Source: Streptococcus lutetiensis
GTDB taxonomy: Bacteria; Bacillota; Bacilli; Lactobacillales; Streptococcaceae
Assembly (NCBI RefSeq): GCF_900475675.1
Contig: NZ_LS483403.1
Location: 1,054,001 to 1,118,000 of the forward strand
Reading direction: 5' to 3'
Length of the DNA: 64,000 bases
Shown: positions 1-8,974 of the stretch, piece after piece
How positions within the stretch are numbered: position 1 is the stretch's first letter
Layout of the letters: each line of letters starts with the position of its first letter
Position numbers and translations under genes: made by a program
Notes under the pieces: model-generated
What the model saw: the letters and a program-made list of their open reading frames with translations, nothing else
What the model was told of the DNA's origin: nothing
Database searches by the model: none

Positions 1-104
1 ACCAAAACTGTTGAGCCAAACATTGCAAACAAATGTTGAAATGATAATCCAAACAGCATTCCTGGTTTTGGCATATCATGCACATCATATCTTACGTTTT
101 CCAC
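1..104 (-). CDS. pyrP: Uracil permease, N-terminal fragment
   Basis: Only the first ~34 codons lie in the window; the gene runs off the left edge. The reading begins M(V)ENVRYDVHDMPKPGM, followed by LFGLSFQHLFAMFGSTVLV, which is typical of uracil/xanthine permeases of the nucleobase:cation symporter 2 family. The start is GTG at 104, preceded by AGGAGG at 115-120, about 10 nt away. It sits just downstream of pyrR, so it is probably co-transcribed with it and controlled by the same PyrR attenuator. Its role would be proton-linked uracil uptake through the membrane. The identification rests on a short N-terminus and on context. Confidence 0.8.
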   Translation of the reverse strand, partial: MENVRYDVHDMPKPGMLFGLSFQHLFAMFGSTVL

Positions 105-135
105 TTTTTATCATCCTCCTCAATTCTAATACTGC

Positions 136-657
136 TTAGCTTGGATCTACAATGCTAACGCGATCTTTGCCATCTACTTCGATCACTTCAACAATGATTT
201 CCTCGATAGCACTTGTTGGAATGTTTTTACCAACATAATCAGCACGAATTGGGAGTTCACGGTGTCCACGGTCAACAAGAACAGCAAGGCTAACACGAGC
301 TGGACGACCAAGACTTACTAAGTTATCAATAGCCGCACGAATTGTACGTCCTGTATAAAGCACATCGTCAACCAAGATAACATCTTTACCAGTAATATCA
401 ACTGGCATATCTGTTGTATCTTCTTCGACTTTCATATCATCACGGAAAGGTTTTGTATCAAGTTCACCAAGCGGAATATCAATACCTTCCAATTGTTTCA
501 AGCGATCTTGAATACGACGAGCAATGAAGACACCACGTGTCTTAATCCCTGCAAGGACAATGTTGTCAAGATTTTTATTTCGCTCAATAATCTCATAAGT
601 GATACGTGTAATTGCACGTTTCATTGTTACGTCATCAACAATTTCTTTTGTTTTCAT
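136..657 (-). CDS. pyrR: Bifunctional pyr operon attenuator / uracil phosphoribosyltransferase PyrR
   Basis: PyrR binds UMP/UTP and the 5' leader of pyrimidine transcripts to favour termination, and it also has uracil phosphoribosyltransferase activity. The 173-aa product starts [19 protein letters not shown] and carries the PRPP-binding motif [13 protein letters not shown] around residues 92-104. The ATG at 657 was chosen over an in-frame upstream codon at 681 because GAGAGG lies about 7 nt before it and the N-terminus then matches the family. The gene is followed by pyrP and preceded by its own attenuator, so expression should be autoregulated. Length is normal for the family. Confidence 0.97.
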   Translation of the reverse strand: MKTKEIVDDVTMKRAITRITYEIIERNKNLDNIVLAGIKTRGVFIARRIQDRLKQLEGIDIPLGELDTKPFRDDMKVEEDTTDMPVDITGKDVILVDDVLYTGRTIRAAIDNLVSLGRPARVSLAVLVDRGHRELPIRADYVGKNIPTSAIEEIIVEVIEVDGKDRVSIVDPS

Positions 658-679
658 AAACAAACCTCTCTTAATATAC

Positions 680-790
680 AAAAAATCTCCTCGTTACCAA
701 GGAGATTCCACAAAATATAGGTACAACTATACCAGCTGCACGCTTCTTTTACCGTTCTCTCCTTGCCTGCCTCACGGGACAGTATTAAAG
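680..790 (-). promoter_or_regulatory. PyrR-binding attenuator leader of pyrR-pyrP
   Basis: On the minus strand the leader holds ACTGTCCCGTGAGGCAGGC (about 766-784), a close match to the PyrR-binding loop (UCC-x-G-x-GAGG core). Downstream is a strong intrinsic terminator: stem AATCTCCT/AGGAGATT at 685-692 and 700-707, followed by a T run. This is the anti-antiterminator and terminator arrangement known from B. subtilis pyr leaders. High UMP should stabilise PyrR binding and let the terminator form. Confidence 0.88.
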
Positions 791-808
791 GATAATATTT
801 ACTCTTAT

Positions 809-837
809 ATAATACCAAATTGTTCATCATTTGACAA
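809..837 (-). promoter_or_regulatory. Sigma-A promoter for pyrR-pyrP
   Basis: Minus-strand -35 TTGTCA (832-837) and -10 TATTAT (809-814) are separated by exactly 17 bp. Transcription would start near 802, giving a leader of about 145 nt that contains the complete PyrR attenuator. Confidence 0.75.
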
Positions 838-943
838 GGGATTTACGATTTTCAGCAAAAAAATATCTCGTGATTTTTCACAAAAACGAATAAAAAAGCA
901 GGACTTTCCAAAAGGTTCATCACTGCAATTTTTATCATATGTT

Positions 944-1840
944 TTAAGCTTTTCCGCTTCGCAATTTTTCAAGTGTTTCTTTAAAAATTGCTGGCACTTC
1001 AGCTGTGAAAGTCATTGTTTCACCTGTTTTTGGATGTGTAAAGCCAAGTGTTTGAGCATGCAAGAATTGACCATTACCTTTCAATGTCTTACGTGGTCCG
1101 TATAATGGGTCTCCTGCAACTGGGTGTCCAATATAAGCCATGTGCACACGGATTTGGTGAGTTCGACCTGTTTCAAGTGTCAATTCAACCAAAGTATAGT
1201 TTCCAAAACGTTCCAAAACTTTGAAATGCGTCACAGCTGGTTTTCCTTTAGCAGTGACAGCTTGTTTTTTACGATCCTTATCAGAACGTCCAATTGGTGC
1301 TTCAATGACACCGCGGTCATTCGGAATATTACCATGTACAATGGCCACATACTTACGAAGGGATTTTTTATCCTTCAACTCAGCAGCAAGTGCATTGTGG
1401 GCAGTATCATTTTTGGCAATCATCAAAAGCCCTGATGTGTCTTTATCGATTCGGTGAACAATCCCTGGTCGAATCACACCGTTGATAGAAGACAAATCTT
1501 TAATATGATACATCAAAGCATTAACCAAAGTACCTGATGTGTGACCGACAGATGGATGAACAACCATACCTTGCGGTTTGTAAACCACTGCAACGTCTTC
1601 ATCTTCATAGACGATATCAAGTGGAATATTTTCTGCTGTGTATTCTAATACCTCTTCTTCAGGCACTTCATAAGTTACAACGTCACCAACTTTGACAGCA
1701 TATTTTGCTTTAACAGCTTTGCCATTTACCAAAACAGTACCTTTTTTAATTTCATCATTAGCTTGGCTACGTGACAAATCTGTTAAGTCTGCTAACGCCT
1801 TATCTAAACGAGCGCCAGCTTCTTTAATGATTAATTCCAT
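944..1840 (-). CDS. rluD: 23S rRNA pseudouridine synthase, RluD family
   Basis: The 298-aa protein has an N-terminal S4 RNA-binding domain (about residues 12-60, with [19 protein letters not shown]). It is followed by the RluA/RluD catalytic domain with the signature [20 protein letters not shown], in which the Asp of [10 protein letters not shown] is the catalytic nucleophile. It isomerises uridines in 23S rRNA; which uridines cannot be read from the sequence. The start overlaps the end of lspA by 17 nt, so the two are translationally close and co-transcribed with the LysR gene. The streptococcal order LysR-lspA-rluD-pyrR is conserved. Confidence 0.93.
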   Translation of the reverse strand: MELIIKEAGARLDKALADLTDLSRSQANDEIKKGTVLVNGKAVKAKYAVKVGDVVTYEVPEEEVLEYTAENIPLDIVYEDEDVAVVYKPQGMVVHPSVGHTSGTLVNALMYHIKDLSSINGVIRPGIVHRIDKDTSGLLMIAKNDTAHNALAAELKDKKSLRKYVAIVHGNIPNDRGVIEAPIGRSDKDRKKQAVTAKGKPAVTHFKVLERFGNYTLVELTLETGRTHQIRVHMAYIGHPVAGDPLYGPRKTLKGNGQFLHAQTLGFTHPKTGETMTFTAEVPAIFKETLEKLRSGKA

Positions 1841-2297
1841 TTTCCTCCTCTTTCCATAGGGCGATAAATAAAATCACTACCCCAACTGTTAAATACGAAT
1901 CCGCCACATTAAAAATAGCAAAATTCATAAAATCCAAATGAACCATATCAACAACGTAACCAAGTCGCAAACGGTCGATAAAATTACCGATACCTCCTGA
2001 AATAATCAACAATAGTCCAAACAAGAACCAAAAATTGCCATTGATATTTTTAATAAAATAATAGCAAGCTGCTCCGACAACAGCAAGTGTAATCACCGTA
2101 AAGAACCACTGCTGATTCTGCAAAATAGAGAAAGCTGCGCCATAATTACGTAAATAAGTTAAGCTAAAAATACCTGGCACACATTTGCGAATAGCATTTA
2201 AAGGAATATGATTGACAATCCATTGCTTGCTTAATTGATCCAACAAAATCAAAATCACAGCAGCTAATGGACCATAAAGTTTTCTATAGTTTTTCAT
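1824..2297 (-). CDS. lspA: Lipoprotein signal peptidase (signal peptidase II)
   Basis: This 157-aa integral membrane aspartic protease cleaves signal peptides from diacylated prolipoproteins. Four membrane segments are visible (about residues 10-28, 60-80, 85-105 and 128-150). The conserved aspartate motifs are [17 protein letters not shown] and [11 protein letters not shown], carrying the two catalytic Asp residues. Its ATG overlaps the stop of the upstream LysR gene as ATGA (4 nt), indicating translational coupling. Several lipoproteins in this window (MalX and the three binding proteins) would be its substrates. Confidence 0.96.
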   Translation of the reverse strand: MKNYRKLYGPLAAVILILLDQLSKQWIVNHIPLNAIRKCVPGIFSLTYLRNYGAAFSILQNQQWFFTVITLAVVGAACYYFIKNINGNFWFLFGLLLIISGGIGNFIDRLRLGYVVDMVHLDFMNFAIFNVADSYLTVGVVILFIALWKEEENGINH

Positions 2298-3211
2298 TTG
2301 GTCACCTTTGGACTGAATTTTTCAAAATAATCTTTCATGACAGCGATGAATTTCAAAGCACAAGCCGATAAATTTTTATCACGACGTTTGATATAAGCCA
2401 TTTTATTATCTAACTTATCTTCAAGTGGAATAACAGTAATACCATTAAAACTACGGCTATCTAAGAAACCAGAGCCAGTCGCGTAAGCATCTGTACGCTC
2501 TAAAATGCCATTTAAGGTAGCGCGGTCGGTCACATAAAAAACATACGGGCTATCACTGGTATCAACAAAATTCTCAGAATAATAAAGGTACTCATCCTTT
2601 TCCTGAGTAAATCGAACTGTTGGCGAATCTTTCAAGTCATCCATCACAAGACTTTTCTTTTGTGCCAAAGGGTGAGTCTTAGCCAGATAAATATGAGTCT
2701 TAAAAGGGATTAACTCGACAAATTCCAAGCCTAATTTTTCCATACGTTGTAAAAGCCCTTTGCGATTTTGATTATTTAAATAAATAATCCCAATCTCACT
2801 ATCACCTTGAGCCACCTCATCAAAAATTTGAATAGTTGTTGACTCAAAAATTCGAAAATCCTTATGCTCAGGATGCGCCTTAGAAAAGGTTGTTATCAAA
2901 GGCGGTAAAAAATCATAGTGTTGACTAGCAATAGAAAACTCATCTGAGTCTGCGGCCGATTGGGAAAATTGCTTTTCAAACGAGTCAAAACTCTTAACAA
3001 CTTCCAATGCTTTTTCATAAAAGGTCATTCCATGACTCGTTAAAACAGCACCTGTCGTTGTACGTGTAAAAATTTGAAACCCTAATTCACCTTCAAGGTC
3101 CTTAATAGCTACTGACAAACTCGGCTGACTGACAAAAAGCTTAGAAGCCGCTTCACGAAAGGTCCCACTGTTTGCAATAGCTACAACATATCGTAGTTGT
3201 TGTATGTTCAT
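2294..3211 (-). CDS. LysR-family transcriptional regulator
   Basis: The protein is 305 aa with an N-terminal winged helix-turn-helix ([18 protein letters not shown], then [20 protein letters not shown]). A periplasmic-binding-like LysR substrate domain follows from about residue 92. The ATG at 3211 gives the normal family N-terminus; the in-frame TTG two codons earlier is less likely. It is the first gene of the LysR-lspA-rluD unit. An extended -10 (TGCTATAAT) lies upstream near 3256. The effector and targets are unknown. It resembles the CpsY/MetR type of LysR proteins in streptococci, but I cannot assign it to one. Confidence 0.88.
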   Translation of the reverse strand: MNIQQLRYVVAIANSGTFREAASKLFVSQPSLSVAIKDLEGELGFQIFTRTTTGAVLTSHGMTFYEKALEVVKSFDSFEKQFSQSAADSDEFSIASQHYDFLPPLITTFSKAHPEHKDFRIFESTTIQIFDEVAQGDSEIGIIYLNNQNRKGLLQRMEKLGLEFVELIPFKTHIYLAKTHPLAQKKSLVMDDLKDSPTVRFTQEKDEYLYYSENFVDTSDSPYVFYVTDRATLNGILERTDAYATGSGFLDSRSFNGITVIPLEDKLDNKMAYIKRRDKNLSACALKFIAVMKDYFEKFSPKVTK

Positions 3212-3323
3212 TGTCAATCATTCTTTCTAAAAAATCAATTATCCTTATTATAGCAAAATATAACTAATGGCGCTATATAAAGCCAAAAGTGACCGACTAA
3301 CCATTTTGTATTTCAAAAAGGAA

Positions 3324-3352
3324 CAAAAAAAGCCTGCACGAAGCAGACTTTT
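3324..3352 (-). terminator. Terminator after rpmA
   Basis: On the minus strand, the stem GTCTGC/GCAGGC with a TTCGT loop is followed by seven T residues just beyond the rpmA stop. Confidence 0.85.
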
Positions 3353-3360
3353 CTGTTAAA

Positions 3361-3654
3361 TTATTTTGCGATTGGATAAACTGATACTTGACGTTTATCG
3401 CGACCTTTACGTTCGAAACGAACAACACCTTCAACTTTAGCGAAAAGTGTATCGTCACCACCGCGACCTACGTTCACACCTGGATAGATATGAGTACCGC
3501 GTTGACGGTAAAGGATTGATCCACCTGAAACAGTTTGACCGTCAGCTGCTTTAGCACCAAGACGTTTTGCTTCAGAATCACGACCATTTGATGTAGAACC
3601 TCCACCTTTTTTGTGGGCGAAAAGTTGCAAGTTAGCAAGATTCATTTTTAACAT
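3361..3654 (-). CDS. rpmA: 50S ribosomal protein L27 with Prp-cleaved N-terminal extension
   Basis: The 97-aa protein has the L27 core [20 protein letters not shown] and a basic C-terminus. It begins [18 protein letters not shown]. This N-terminal extension ends in the LQLF/AHKK context that the Prp protease cleaves in Firmicutes, so that mature L27 starts with AHKKGGG. Prp is encoded immediately upstream. The start at 3654 is supported by GAGGA 8 nt upstream. L27 sits close to the peptidyl-transferase centre of the 50S subunit. It is the last gene of rplU-prp-rpmA. Confidence 0.97.
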   Translation of the reverse strand: MLKMNLANLQLFAHKKGGGSTSNGRDSEAKRLGAKAADGQTVSGGSILYRQRGTHIYPGVNVGRGGDDTLFAKVEGVVRFERKGRDKRQVSVYPIAK

Positions 3655-3675
3655 ATGTAGTGTCCTCTTTTCAAA

Positions 3676-4011
3676 TTAGTTTGCAATGACCTTAACCGAC
3701 ACAAATTCTTTCGAATTCTCAGCCAAATTTGTCATTCCTAAAAGAAAGCTTTCAAATAAAAGTTGAACTTTCTCATCTGTCTTTTTAGTCATATGAGAGA
3801 TATCAATCTTCATATAACCACCATCAATCTCATTGACAGCCAAATCAGCATTGCATTCTGCCAAAACTTCTAACGAATTAACAAAGTTAATCGATAAAGT
3901 TGAAACAGCTGCACATACGATATCAAAGCCATATTCACCACTGCCAGCATGACCAGTCAGTTCAACACTTTCTAAGTTGCCTTTGTGACGAATAAAAGTT
4001 GCTTGAATCAT
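3676..4011 (-). CDS. prp: Ribosomal-processing cysteine protease Prp
   Basis: This 111-aa protein has the Prp/YsxB fold signature TGHAGSGEYGFDIVCAAVS. His21 and Cys33 of that motif correspond to the catalytic pair of the family. It removes the N-terminal extension of L27, an essential step in Firmicutes with this type of L27. It is encoded between rplU and rpmA, the normal Firmicute position, and follows the rplU stop by 12 nt. Confidence 0.94.
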   Translation of the reverse strand: MIQATFIRHKGNLESVELTGHAGSGEYGFDIVCAAVSTLSINFVNSLEVLAECNADLAVNEIDGGYMKIDISHMTKKTDEKVQLLFESFLLGMTNLAENSKEFVSVKVIAN

Positions 4012-4023
4012 GAGAATGCTAAA

Positions 4024-4338
4024 TTAAGCGTTGATAGCGTTAATAACAACTTTAGTGTAAGGTTGACGGTGACCTTGTTTACGGTGTGAACCTTTTTTAG
4101 GTTTGTATTTGAAAGTAACAACTTTCTTTTGTTTTCCTTGTTTTTCAACAGTACCAACAACAGAAGCTCCTTCAACAACTGGTGTACCAACAACAGTTGT
4201 TTCACCACCAACAAGAACAACTTCGTTAAATGTTACTTCTGAACCAGCTTCAACATCAAGTTTTTCAACATAGATAGCTTGACCTACTTCAACTTTAACT
4301 TGTTTTCCACCAGTTTTGATGATTGCATATGTGCTCAT
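4024..4338 (-). CDS. rplU: 50S ribosomal protein L21
   Basis: The 104-aa protein starts [20 protein letters not shown] and ends with [19 protein letters not shown], both diagnostic for L21. The ATG follows a strong AGGAGGTG site (4342-4349). It is the first gene of the L21-Prp-L27 operon and is preceded by a structured leader. Confidence 0.97.
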   Translation of the reverse strand: MSTYAIIKTGGKQVKVEVGQAIYVEKLDVEAGSEVTFNEVVLVGGETTVVGTPVVEGASVVGTVEKQGKQKKVVTFKYKPKKGSHRKQGHRQPYTKVVINAINA

Positions 4339-4339
4339 C

Positions 4340-4468
4340 GTGCACCTCCTATAAAATTTTGTTGCAGATTTTTCTGCTTGTGAAGACTCGCCTAAATCGT
4401 GAACCTCGAGAGTTTCTTACAAACGATTTTCGTGCGGTTGCACAGGATGTGCATTTAGTCAACGTTCA
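4340..4468 (-). promoter_or_regulatory. Probable L21 leader RNA upstream of rplU
   Basis: About 120 nt of untranslated leader separate the promoter from rplU. It contains several short pairing segments, including TGCACATCCTGTGCA (4441-4455) and CAGAAAAATCTG (4369-4380). Firmicutes carry an autoregulatory L21 leader at this position, and the call rests on that location plus visible pairing. I did not fold it or match it to the covariance model. Confidence 0.55.
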
Positions 4469-4469
4469 T

Positions 4470-4498
4470 ATTTTATCATGTAAGGCTAATTAAAGCAA
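4470..4498 (-). promoter_or_regulatory. Promoter for rplU-prp-rpmA
   Basis: Minus-strand -35 TTGCTT (4493-4498) and -10 TAAAAT (4470-4475) are spaced by 17 bp. Confidence 0.7.
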
Positions 4499-4541
4499 GG
4501 AATATACTGGCTTTTTTTTAATGATAGTGCGTTTTCATTTT

Positions 4542-5081
4542 TTATTTTTTGTCAAAGGATACTTTCACTAATCCCAAAACAGCTTTTTTAGTCAATTTTT
4601 CGATAGCATCAATAGCAATCTGCTTTGTATTTGCCATCATTTGATAAGTCTCACTACCTTCGTGGTAATAATAGGCTGTAATGTGAAAACCATTTTTCTC
4701 ATAAAAACGCACGCGCTTCAAGCGTTGATCAAAATTATCAGCTTTTTCATTCATGGGCTCAATTGCCAAAACAACTGGACGATTCCCAGCTAAATCTTTA
4801 ACATCTTGCAAAATAGCTGAGCCATAACCACGAGAACGAATGTTAGGGTTAACAGCTAAGAAAAATAAATAAACCACAGCTTCATTTTGTAAAATGTAAG
4901 CCAAACCGACAAAATCGTCGCCATCATAATAAGCATAAAAATCTGCCAAGTCACGATAACTCGTCAATAGCAACGGCAAATACGGTGCACGTTCAACAGC
5001 TGGAAAAGCTGATAGGTATAAGTTTTTGACATCACGGGAACTTTTTGAAAAAAGTTTAACCTCTTGACGTTTTAATTCCAT
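4542..5081 (-). CDS. GNAT-family N-acetyltransferase
   Basis: The 179-aa protein has a GNAT fold: a YLFFLAVNPNIRSRGYGSAIL segment (about residues 90-110) carries the acetyl-CoA-binding R/Q-x-x-G-x-G/A motif, here RSRGYG. A C-terminal FYEKNGFHITAYYY strand follows, common in this family. The acceptor substrate cannot be told from sequence. Its start overlaps the end of the CapA-like gene by 10 nt, so the two are translated from one message. A functional link to cell-surface polymer handling is possible but not shown. Confidence 0.8.
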   Translation of the reverse strand: MELKRQEVKLFSKSSRDVKNLYLSAFPAVERAPYLPLLLTSYRDLADFYAYYDGDDFVGLAYILQNEAVVYLFFLAVNPNIRSRGYGSAILQDVKDLAGNRPVVLAIEPMNEKADNFDQRLKRVRFYEKNGFHITAYYYHEGSETYQMMANTKQIAIDAIEKLTKKAVLGLVKVSFDKK

Positions 5082-6277
5082 TGTAAATTCACCAATTCAT
5101 TCATTTCTTGATAGGCGGTATCGACTTTCTCTTGCATACTAGCATCAAGTTTGTCACGATATTTACCACCTTTGATAAAGTCTTCTAAAATAAGCGTACG
5201 ATAGTCTGAAAGAACAAAGCCTTCTGACCCTGTCACGCCCTTGCTCCATACCCAAACCATTGTTGGGTGAGCTGCGACAGTTTTAATTTTTGTTTTATGA
5301 TTTTTCTTTTCAAATGTTACATCCATCAAAAGTCCACGTTCTGTCCAAATATCGTCTACCGTTTCTAAACGTTGGTTAGAGATAAAATTTCCCATTGAAT
5401 AGATAATAAATTTCTTTTCACCATCTTTTTCAACCGTTTCTGATGGCTCCACAACGTGTGGGTGTCCACCAAAGATAACATCTGCACCCCAATCAACCAT
5501 CTTGTGATAAAGGGTTACTTGCTCTTGAGTTGGTTCTCGTTGGTACTCCACTCCCATTTGTGGCATGACAATTGTTACATCAGCTTTCTTTTCAGCTTCC
5601 TGAATTTCAGCCTTCATTTTGTCTTCATTTAAATCAGACATGTGTTTTTCGTAGTCTTCATCTGATAAATTAGCTTCTAGACCATTGTAAGCATAAGAGT
5701 AACCTAAAATAGCAATTTTAATACCATTAACATTTTTAATTAAAATATCTTCTTTGTCACGATCTTTTTTGTAAACGCCAATGCTAGGCATTCCTAATTT
5801 ATCAAAGGTTTTAACGGTGTTAAGTGCTCCTGAAAGACCAGAATCAAGGATATGGTTGTGAGCTAAATCGACAACATCATAACCTGTGTCTTTCATGGCG
5901 TCAGCAATTTCACTTGGTGCGTTAAACAAAGGATAGCCAGCTAACGGATAATCTGGACTGATTGTTCCCTCGTAGTCACCAATTGCCAAATCTGCACTTG
6001 AAATCCAGTCTTTGGCATACTCAAAGAAAGGTTTAAAATCATAAGTTCCATCAGCCTGCTCAGCACTGCCATAAAGACCATTATGGATAAGAATATCTCC
6101 ATTTGCCATGACACGCGCTGTTTTGACTTTACTTGACAGAGCTTTTGATTGCTGAGTCTTGTCACTTGGACTAGCCTTCCCAAATAGTAAGCCATAAAAT
6201 GCTGCACCTAATAAGCTAAGCAAAATAAATGCCAAGCAAGCCAACGTTGTCTTTTTATAAATTATCCTATCTAACAT
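5072..6277 (-). CDS. CapA-family (PGA_cap) membrane-anchored metallophosphatase-like protein
   Basis: This 401-aa protein has one N-terminal membrane segment (about residues 9-32) and an extracellular CapA/PGA_cap domain. Visible metal-site motifs are the N-terminal ANGDILIH, then GDYEGTIS, DLAHNHILDSG and FGGHPHVVEP, followed by YSMGNFISNQ. CapA proteins belong to the calcineurin-like phosphoesterase fold and are best known from poly-gamma-glutamate capsule synthesis. No capB/capC partners are nearby, so a capsule role is not supported here. SD GGAGGTGTG lies before the ATG. It is coupled to a GNAT gene. Confidence 0.85.
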   Translation of the reverse strand: MLDRIIYKKTTLACLAFILLSLLGAAFYGLLFGKASPSDKTQQSKALSSKVKTARVMANGDILIHNGLYGSAEQADGTYDFKPFFEYAKDWISSADLAIGDYEGTISPDYPLAGYPLFNAPSEIADAMKDTGYDVVDLAHNHILDSGLSGALNTVKTFDKLGMPSIGVYKKDRDKEDILIKNVNGIKIAILGYSYAYNGLEANLSDEDYEKHMSDLNEDKMKAEIQEAEKKADVTIVMPQMGVEYQREPTQEQVTLYHKMVDWGADVIFGGHPHVVEPSETVEKDGEKKFIIYSMGNFISNQRLETVDDIWTERGLLMDVTFEKKNHKTKIKTVAAHPTMVWVWSKGVTGSEGFVLSDYRTLILEDFIKGGKYRDKLDASMQEKVDTAYQEMNELVNLQWN

Positions 6278-6344
6278 CCTTAATCACACCTCCATGCAAC
6301 TATTATAACACTTTATGATTAGGCTTTCAGGATTTAACTGGCAA

Positions 6345-6370
6345 GAAAAAAACTGCCCTAAAGGCAGTTT
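6345..6370 (-). terminator. Terminator after thiI
   Basis: Minus-strand stem AACTGCC/GGCAGTT is followed by a T-rich run just past the thiI stop. Confidence 0.85.
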
Positions 6371-6377
6371 CTATCTA

Positions 6378-7592
6378 TTATAGTAAGTCATCGATTAAGT
6401 TATCGACTTCATCATGTTCTGCTTGTGGTGTGATTGTTGTCACTTTAATTCCTGCCACAGCACGTTCAACAAGTCCTTCAACATCCATGCGTTTTTCGTA
6501 TTGTTCAACATTTTTGATTTTTGGATTTGTTTTTGGACGATCTGGCGCAAAGATAGTACAGCAATCTTCAAATGGTTGAATTGAAATATCGAAAGTATCA
6601 ATTCTTTGAGCGATATCAATGATTTCCAATTTATCCATTGTGACAACTGGACGAATAATTGGTGTTGCTGTTACAGCATTAATGGCACGCATACTTTCAA
6701 GTGTTTGACTTGCCACTTGTCCAAGACTTTCACCGTTAATGATAACCAAGCCATTACGTTCTTCACGAATACGGTCAGTAATACGCATCATGAAACGACG
6801 TGTCAATGTCATCAAGTAAGCTTCTGGCGCTTTTTCCTTGATTTCTTCTTGGATTTCTGTAAATGGTACTTCGATGAAGTCAATGTTTCCACCAAATTTT
6901 GTCAATTTACGAGTTAAGTCTTGAGCTTTCTTAAGAGCACCTGGGCTAGTATATGGTGGGCTAGCAAAGTGAACAGCTTCAATATCAACCCCACGTTTAA
7001 GAGCAAGGTAACCTGCAACAGGTGAGTCAATACCACCTGATAGCATTAGCATTCCGCGACCAGCTGTTCCAACAGGAAGACCACCAGCACCTTTGATATT
7101 TTCATATGAAAGGTAAGCAGCTTCTTCACGGATTTCAACTTTAAGATTGACATCTGGCCCTTTCATTTGCGCTTGAATGTTAGGCAAAACTTCAAAGACA
7201 GCTGAACCAAGGTATTGATTCAATTCACGGCTATCCATTTCAAAATTGTGATCACTTCGTTTACTTGTGATTTTAAATGTCAAACCTTCATGGTAAACGT
7301 CAGTCATCACATCTTGAACAGCTTTTTTAATGGTCTCTAGATTTTTTTCAACCTTGTATGATGGTGATAATGCTTGAATCCCAAAAATTTGTTTTAATGA
7401 CTCCGCAACGGGAACGTAATCTGTACCATTTAAGAAAATGTGTGCGCGGTCGCGGTCAACCACAACACGGACATCTGGATAAATTGAAAGAACGTGTTTC
7501 ATATTACGTTTCAATTTATTGATGAAACGCATGCGGTTCTTTCCTTTAGTTGATAATTCGCCGTAGCGAACCATAATTTCTGAGTATTGCAT
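6378..7592 (-). CDS. thiI: tRNA 4-thiouridine sulfurtransferase ThiI
   Basis: The 404-aa protein has an N-terminal ferredoxin-like/THUMP region (about residues 1-165) and a PP-loop ATPase domain with [11 protein letters not shown] (about 184-194). It installs 4-thiouridine at tRNA position 8 and may supply sulfur for thiamine. [10 protein letters not shown] near residue 343 carries a Cys pair at the position used by the family for disulfide chemistry. There is no C-terminal rhodanese domain, as is usual in Firmicutes. It follows a cysteine desulfurase gene by about 40 nt, the expected sulfur donor partner. Confidence 0.95.
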   Translation of the reverse strand: MQYSEIMVRYGELSTKGKNRMRFINKLKRNMKHVLSIYPDVRVVVDRDRAHIFLNGTDYVPVAESLKQIFGIQALSPSYKVEKNLETIKKAVQDVMTDVYHEGLTFKITSKRSDHNFEMDSRELNQYLGSAVFEVLPNIQAQMKGPDVNLKVEIREEAAYLSYENIKGAGGLPVGTAGRGMLMLSGGIDSPVAGYLALKRGVDIEAVHFASPPYTSPGALKKAQDLTRKLTKFGGNIDFIEVPFTEIQEEIKEKAPEAYLMTLTRRFMMRITDRIREERNGLVIINGESLGQVASQTLESMRAINAVTATPIIRPVVTMDKLEIIDIAQRIDTFDISIQPFEDCCTIFAPDRPKTNPKIKNVEQYEKRMDVEGLVERAVAGIKVTTITPQAEHDEVDNLIDDLL

Positions 7593-7632
7593 AGTTTTCT
7601 AAAGAGAAAATCTCTTTATCCTTTCTTATTAA

Positions 7633-8778
7633 TTATCTTACTTTTTGTGTTTTTTCGTAGACTTGTTTGAAAATTGTTAGGAATTGTTCAATTTGTCCCA
7701 TGTCATTGTCATCATCGAGACTAATGCGAACAGCTGACTGCGCTAGTTTTGTAGGAACTCCCATGGCAATCAATGTTCCGGCAGGTTTTCCTGCTTTTGA
7801 TGAACAAGCTGATGTTGTTGAAATATAAATTTCATGTTCTTCAAAGGCATGAACTACCACTTCTCCACGAACACCTTTGATACCAAACGTTAAGATATTT
7901 GGAGCAAAAGTATCATCTTTACCAGAGAAAATAAGGATATCTTTGTGCTTAGCTAATTCGTCATAAATGATTTCTTTCATTGTGGCGATTTTTGGAAGGG
8001 AGTAAGCTTCTTTGTCAGTAACCAAGCGAAGAGCTTTCGCTGTCGCAGCAATACCTGCAACATTTTCAGTAGTTGAACGAAGGTCACCTTCTTGCCCACC
8101 ACCAGCTAGCAATGGATTTAATTTTTTACCTTCTTTTTTATAGATAAAACCTACACCACGCACACTGTGGAATTTGTGACCTGAAAAACTTGCAAAATCA
8201 ACACGCTCTGTCAAATAATCAGCTGCTGGAATTTTACCAATAGCTTGAACAGCATCCACGTGGAATGAAATTCCTGGTTTATCAGCTAGTAATTTTGAGA
8301 TAGCTTTAATTGGCTGAATAGAGCCGATTTCATTGTTAACAGCCATGATTGACACAAGTGTTGTGTCTGGGCGCAAAAGCTCTGCTAATTTATCAACATA
8401 AACAAAACCTTTTTCATCAACTGGCGCATAAGATACTTCAAAACCGTGTTCACCAAGCCATTTTGCAGATTCTTTTACGGCTGGGTGTTCGATATCTGAT
8501 ACGATGATGTGTTTTCCGTAGCGTTCTTTTTCAAATGCGACACCTTTAAGAACCCAGTTATCTCCTTCAGTACCACCAGAAGTGAAAATAATTTCATCAC
8601 TCTTAACGCCAAGCAAGCCAGCGATTTGCTTGCGACTCGCCTCTAGGATACGACTAGCTTTTGTTCCTAGATTATGCAAACTTGATGGATTTCCATAAAT
8701 TTTACTTGCCACTTCCTGATAAGTACGTAAAACTTCAGGATAGGGAATAGTTGTGGCAGAGTTATCAAAGTAAATCAT
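7633..8778 (-). CDS. Cysteine desulfurase (NifS/IscS-like), ThiI partner
   Basis: This 381-aa class V aminotransferase-fold enzyme removes sulfur from L-cysteine using PLP. Motifs are YFDNSATT at the N-terminus, the PLP lysine in SFSGHKFHS (about residue 200), and the persulfide cysteine in STTSACSSKAG (about residue 322). The ATG at 8778 was preferred because AAGGAAG lies 5 nt before it; a GTG five codons upstream overlaps that SD. Its adjacency to thiI suggests it feeds tRNA thiolation, as B. subtilis NifZ does. No iscU or suf genes are close by. Confidence 0.93.
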   Translation of the reverse strand: MIYFDNSATTIPYPEVLRTYQEVASKIYGNPSSLHNLGTKASRILEASRKQIAGLLGVKSDEIIFTSGGTEGDNWVLKGVAFEKERYGKHIIVSDIEHPAVKESAKWLGEHGFEVSYAPVDEKGFVYVDKLAELLRPDTTLVSIMAVNNEIGSIQPIKAISKLLADKPGISFHVDAVQAIGKIPAADYLTERVDFASFSGHKFHSVRGVGFIYKKEGKKLNPLLAGGGQEGDLRSTTENVAGIAATAKALRLVTDKEAYSLPKIATMKEIIYDELAKHKDILIFSGKDDTFAPNILTFGIKGVRGEVVVHAFEEHEIYISTTSACSSKAGKPAGTLIAMGVPTKLAQSAVRISLDDDNDMGQIEQFLTIFKQVYEKTQKVR

Positions 8779-8918
8779 TTTTTCTTCCTTCACAAAAAAA
8801 TCAATACTACCATTATAACACAGTCTCTCATAAGTGTGAAAGCTTTAATCTCAAGTTTTTTAAGCCTATTTTTAAGAAAAAGCCCTAAAATATTTCTTAA
8901 AAGAGTCCCATCTCTTAC

Positions 8919-8946
8919 TGGACATTTAAAATGAAAAAACTATAAT
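8919..8946 (+). promoter_or_regulatory. Promoter for the DUF6556-like gene
   Basis: A -35 TGGACA (8919-8924) and a -10 TATAAT (8941-8946) are spaced by 16 bp. They precede AAAGGAG and the ATG at 8975. Confidence 0.6.
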
Positions 8947-8974
8947 AGAATCATACGCGAAAAAGGAGTTAAAA

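Noticed and set aside
3212..3217. Longer start for the LysR regulator
   Set aside because: The codon at 3217 is TTG without a better SD; the ATG at 3211 gives the family N-terminus.
8780..8974. Small RNA gene between the cysteine desulfurase and the DUF6556-like gene
   Set aside because: There is a promoter for the plus-strand gene but no clear promoter-terminator pair enclosing a separate RNA.
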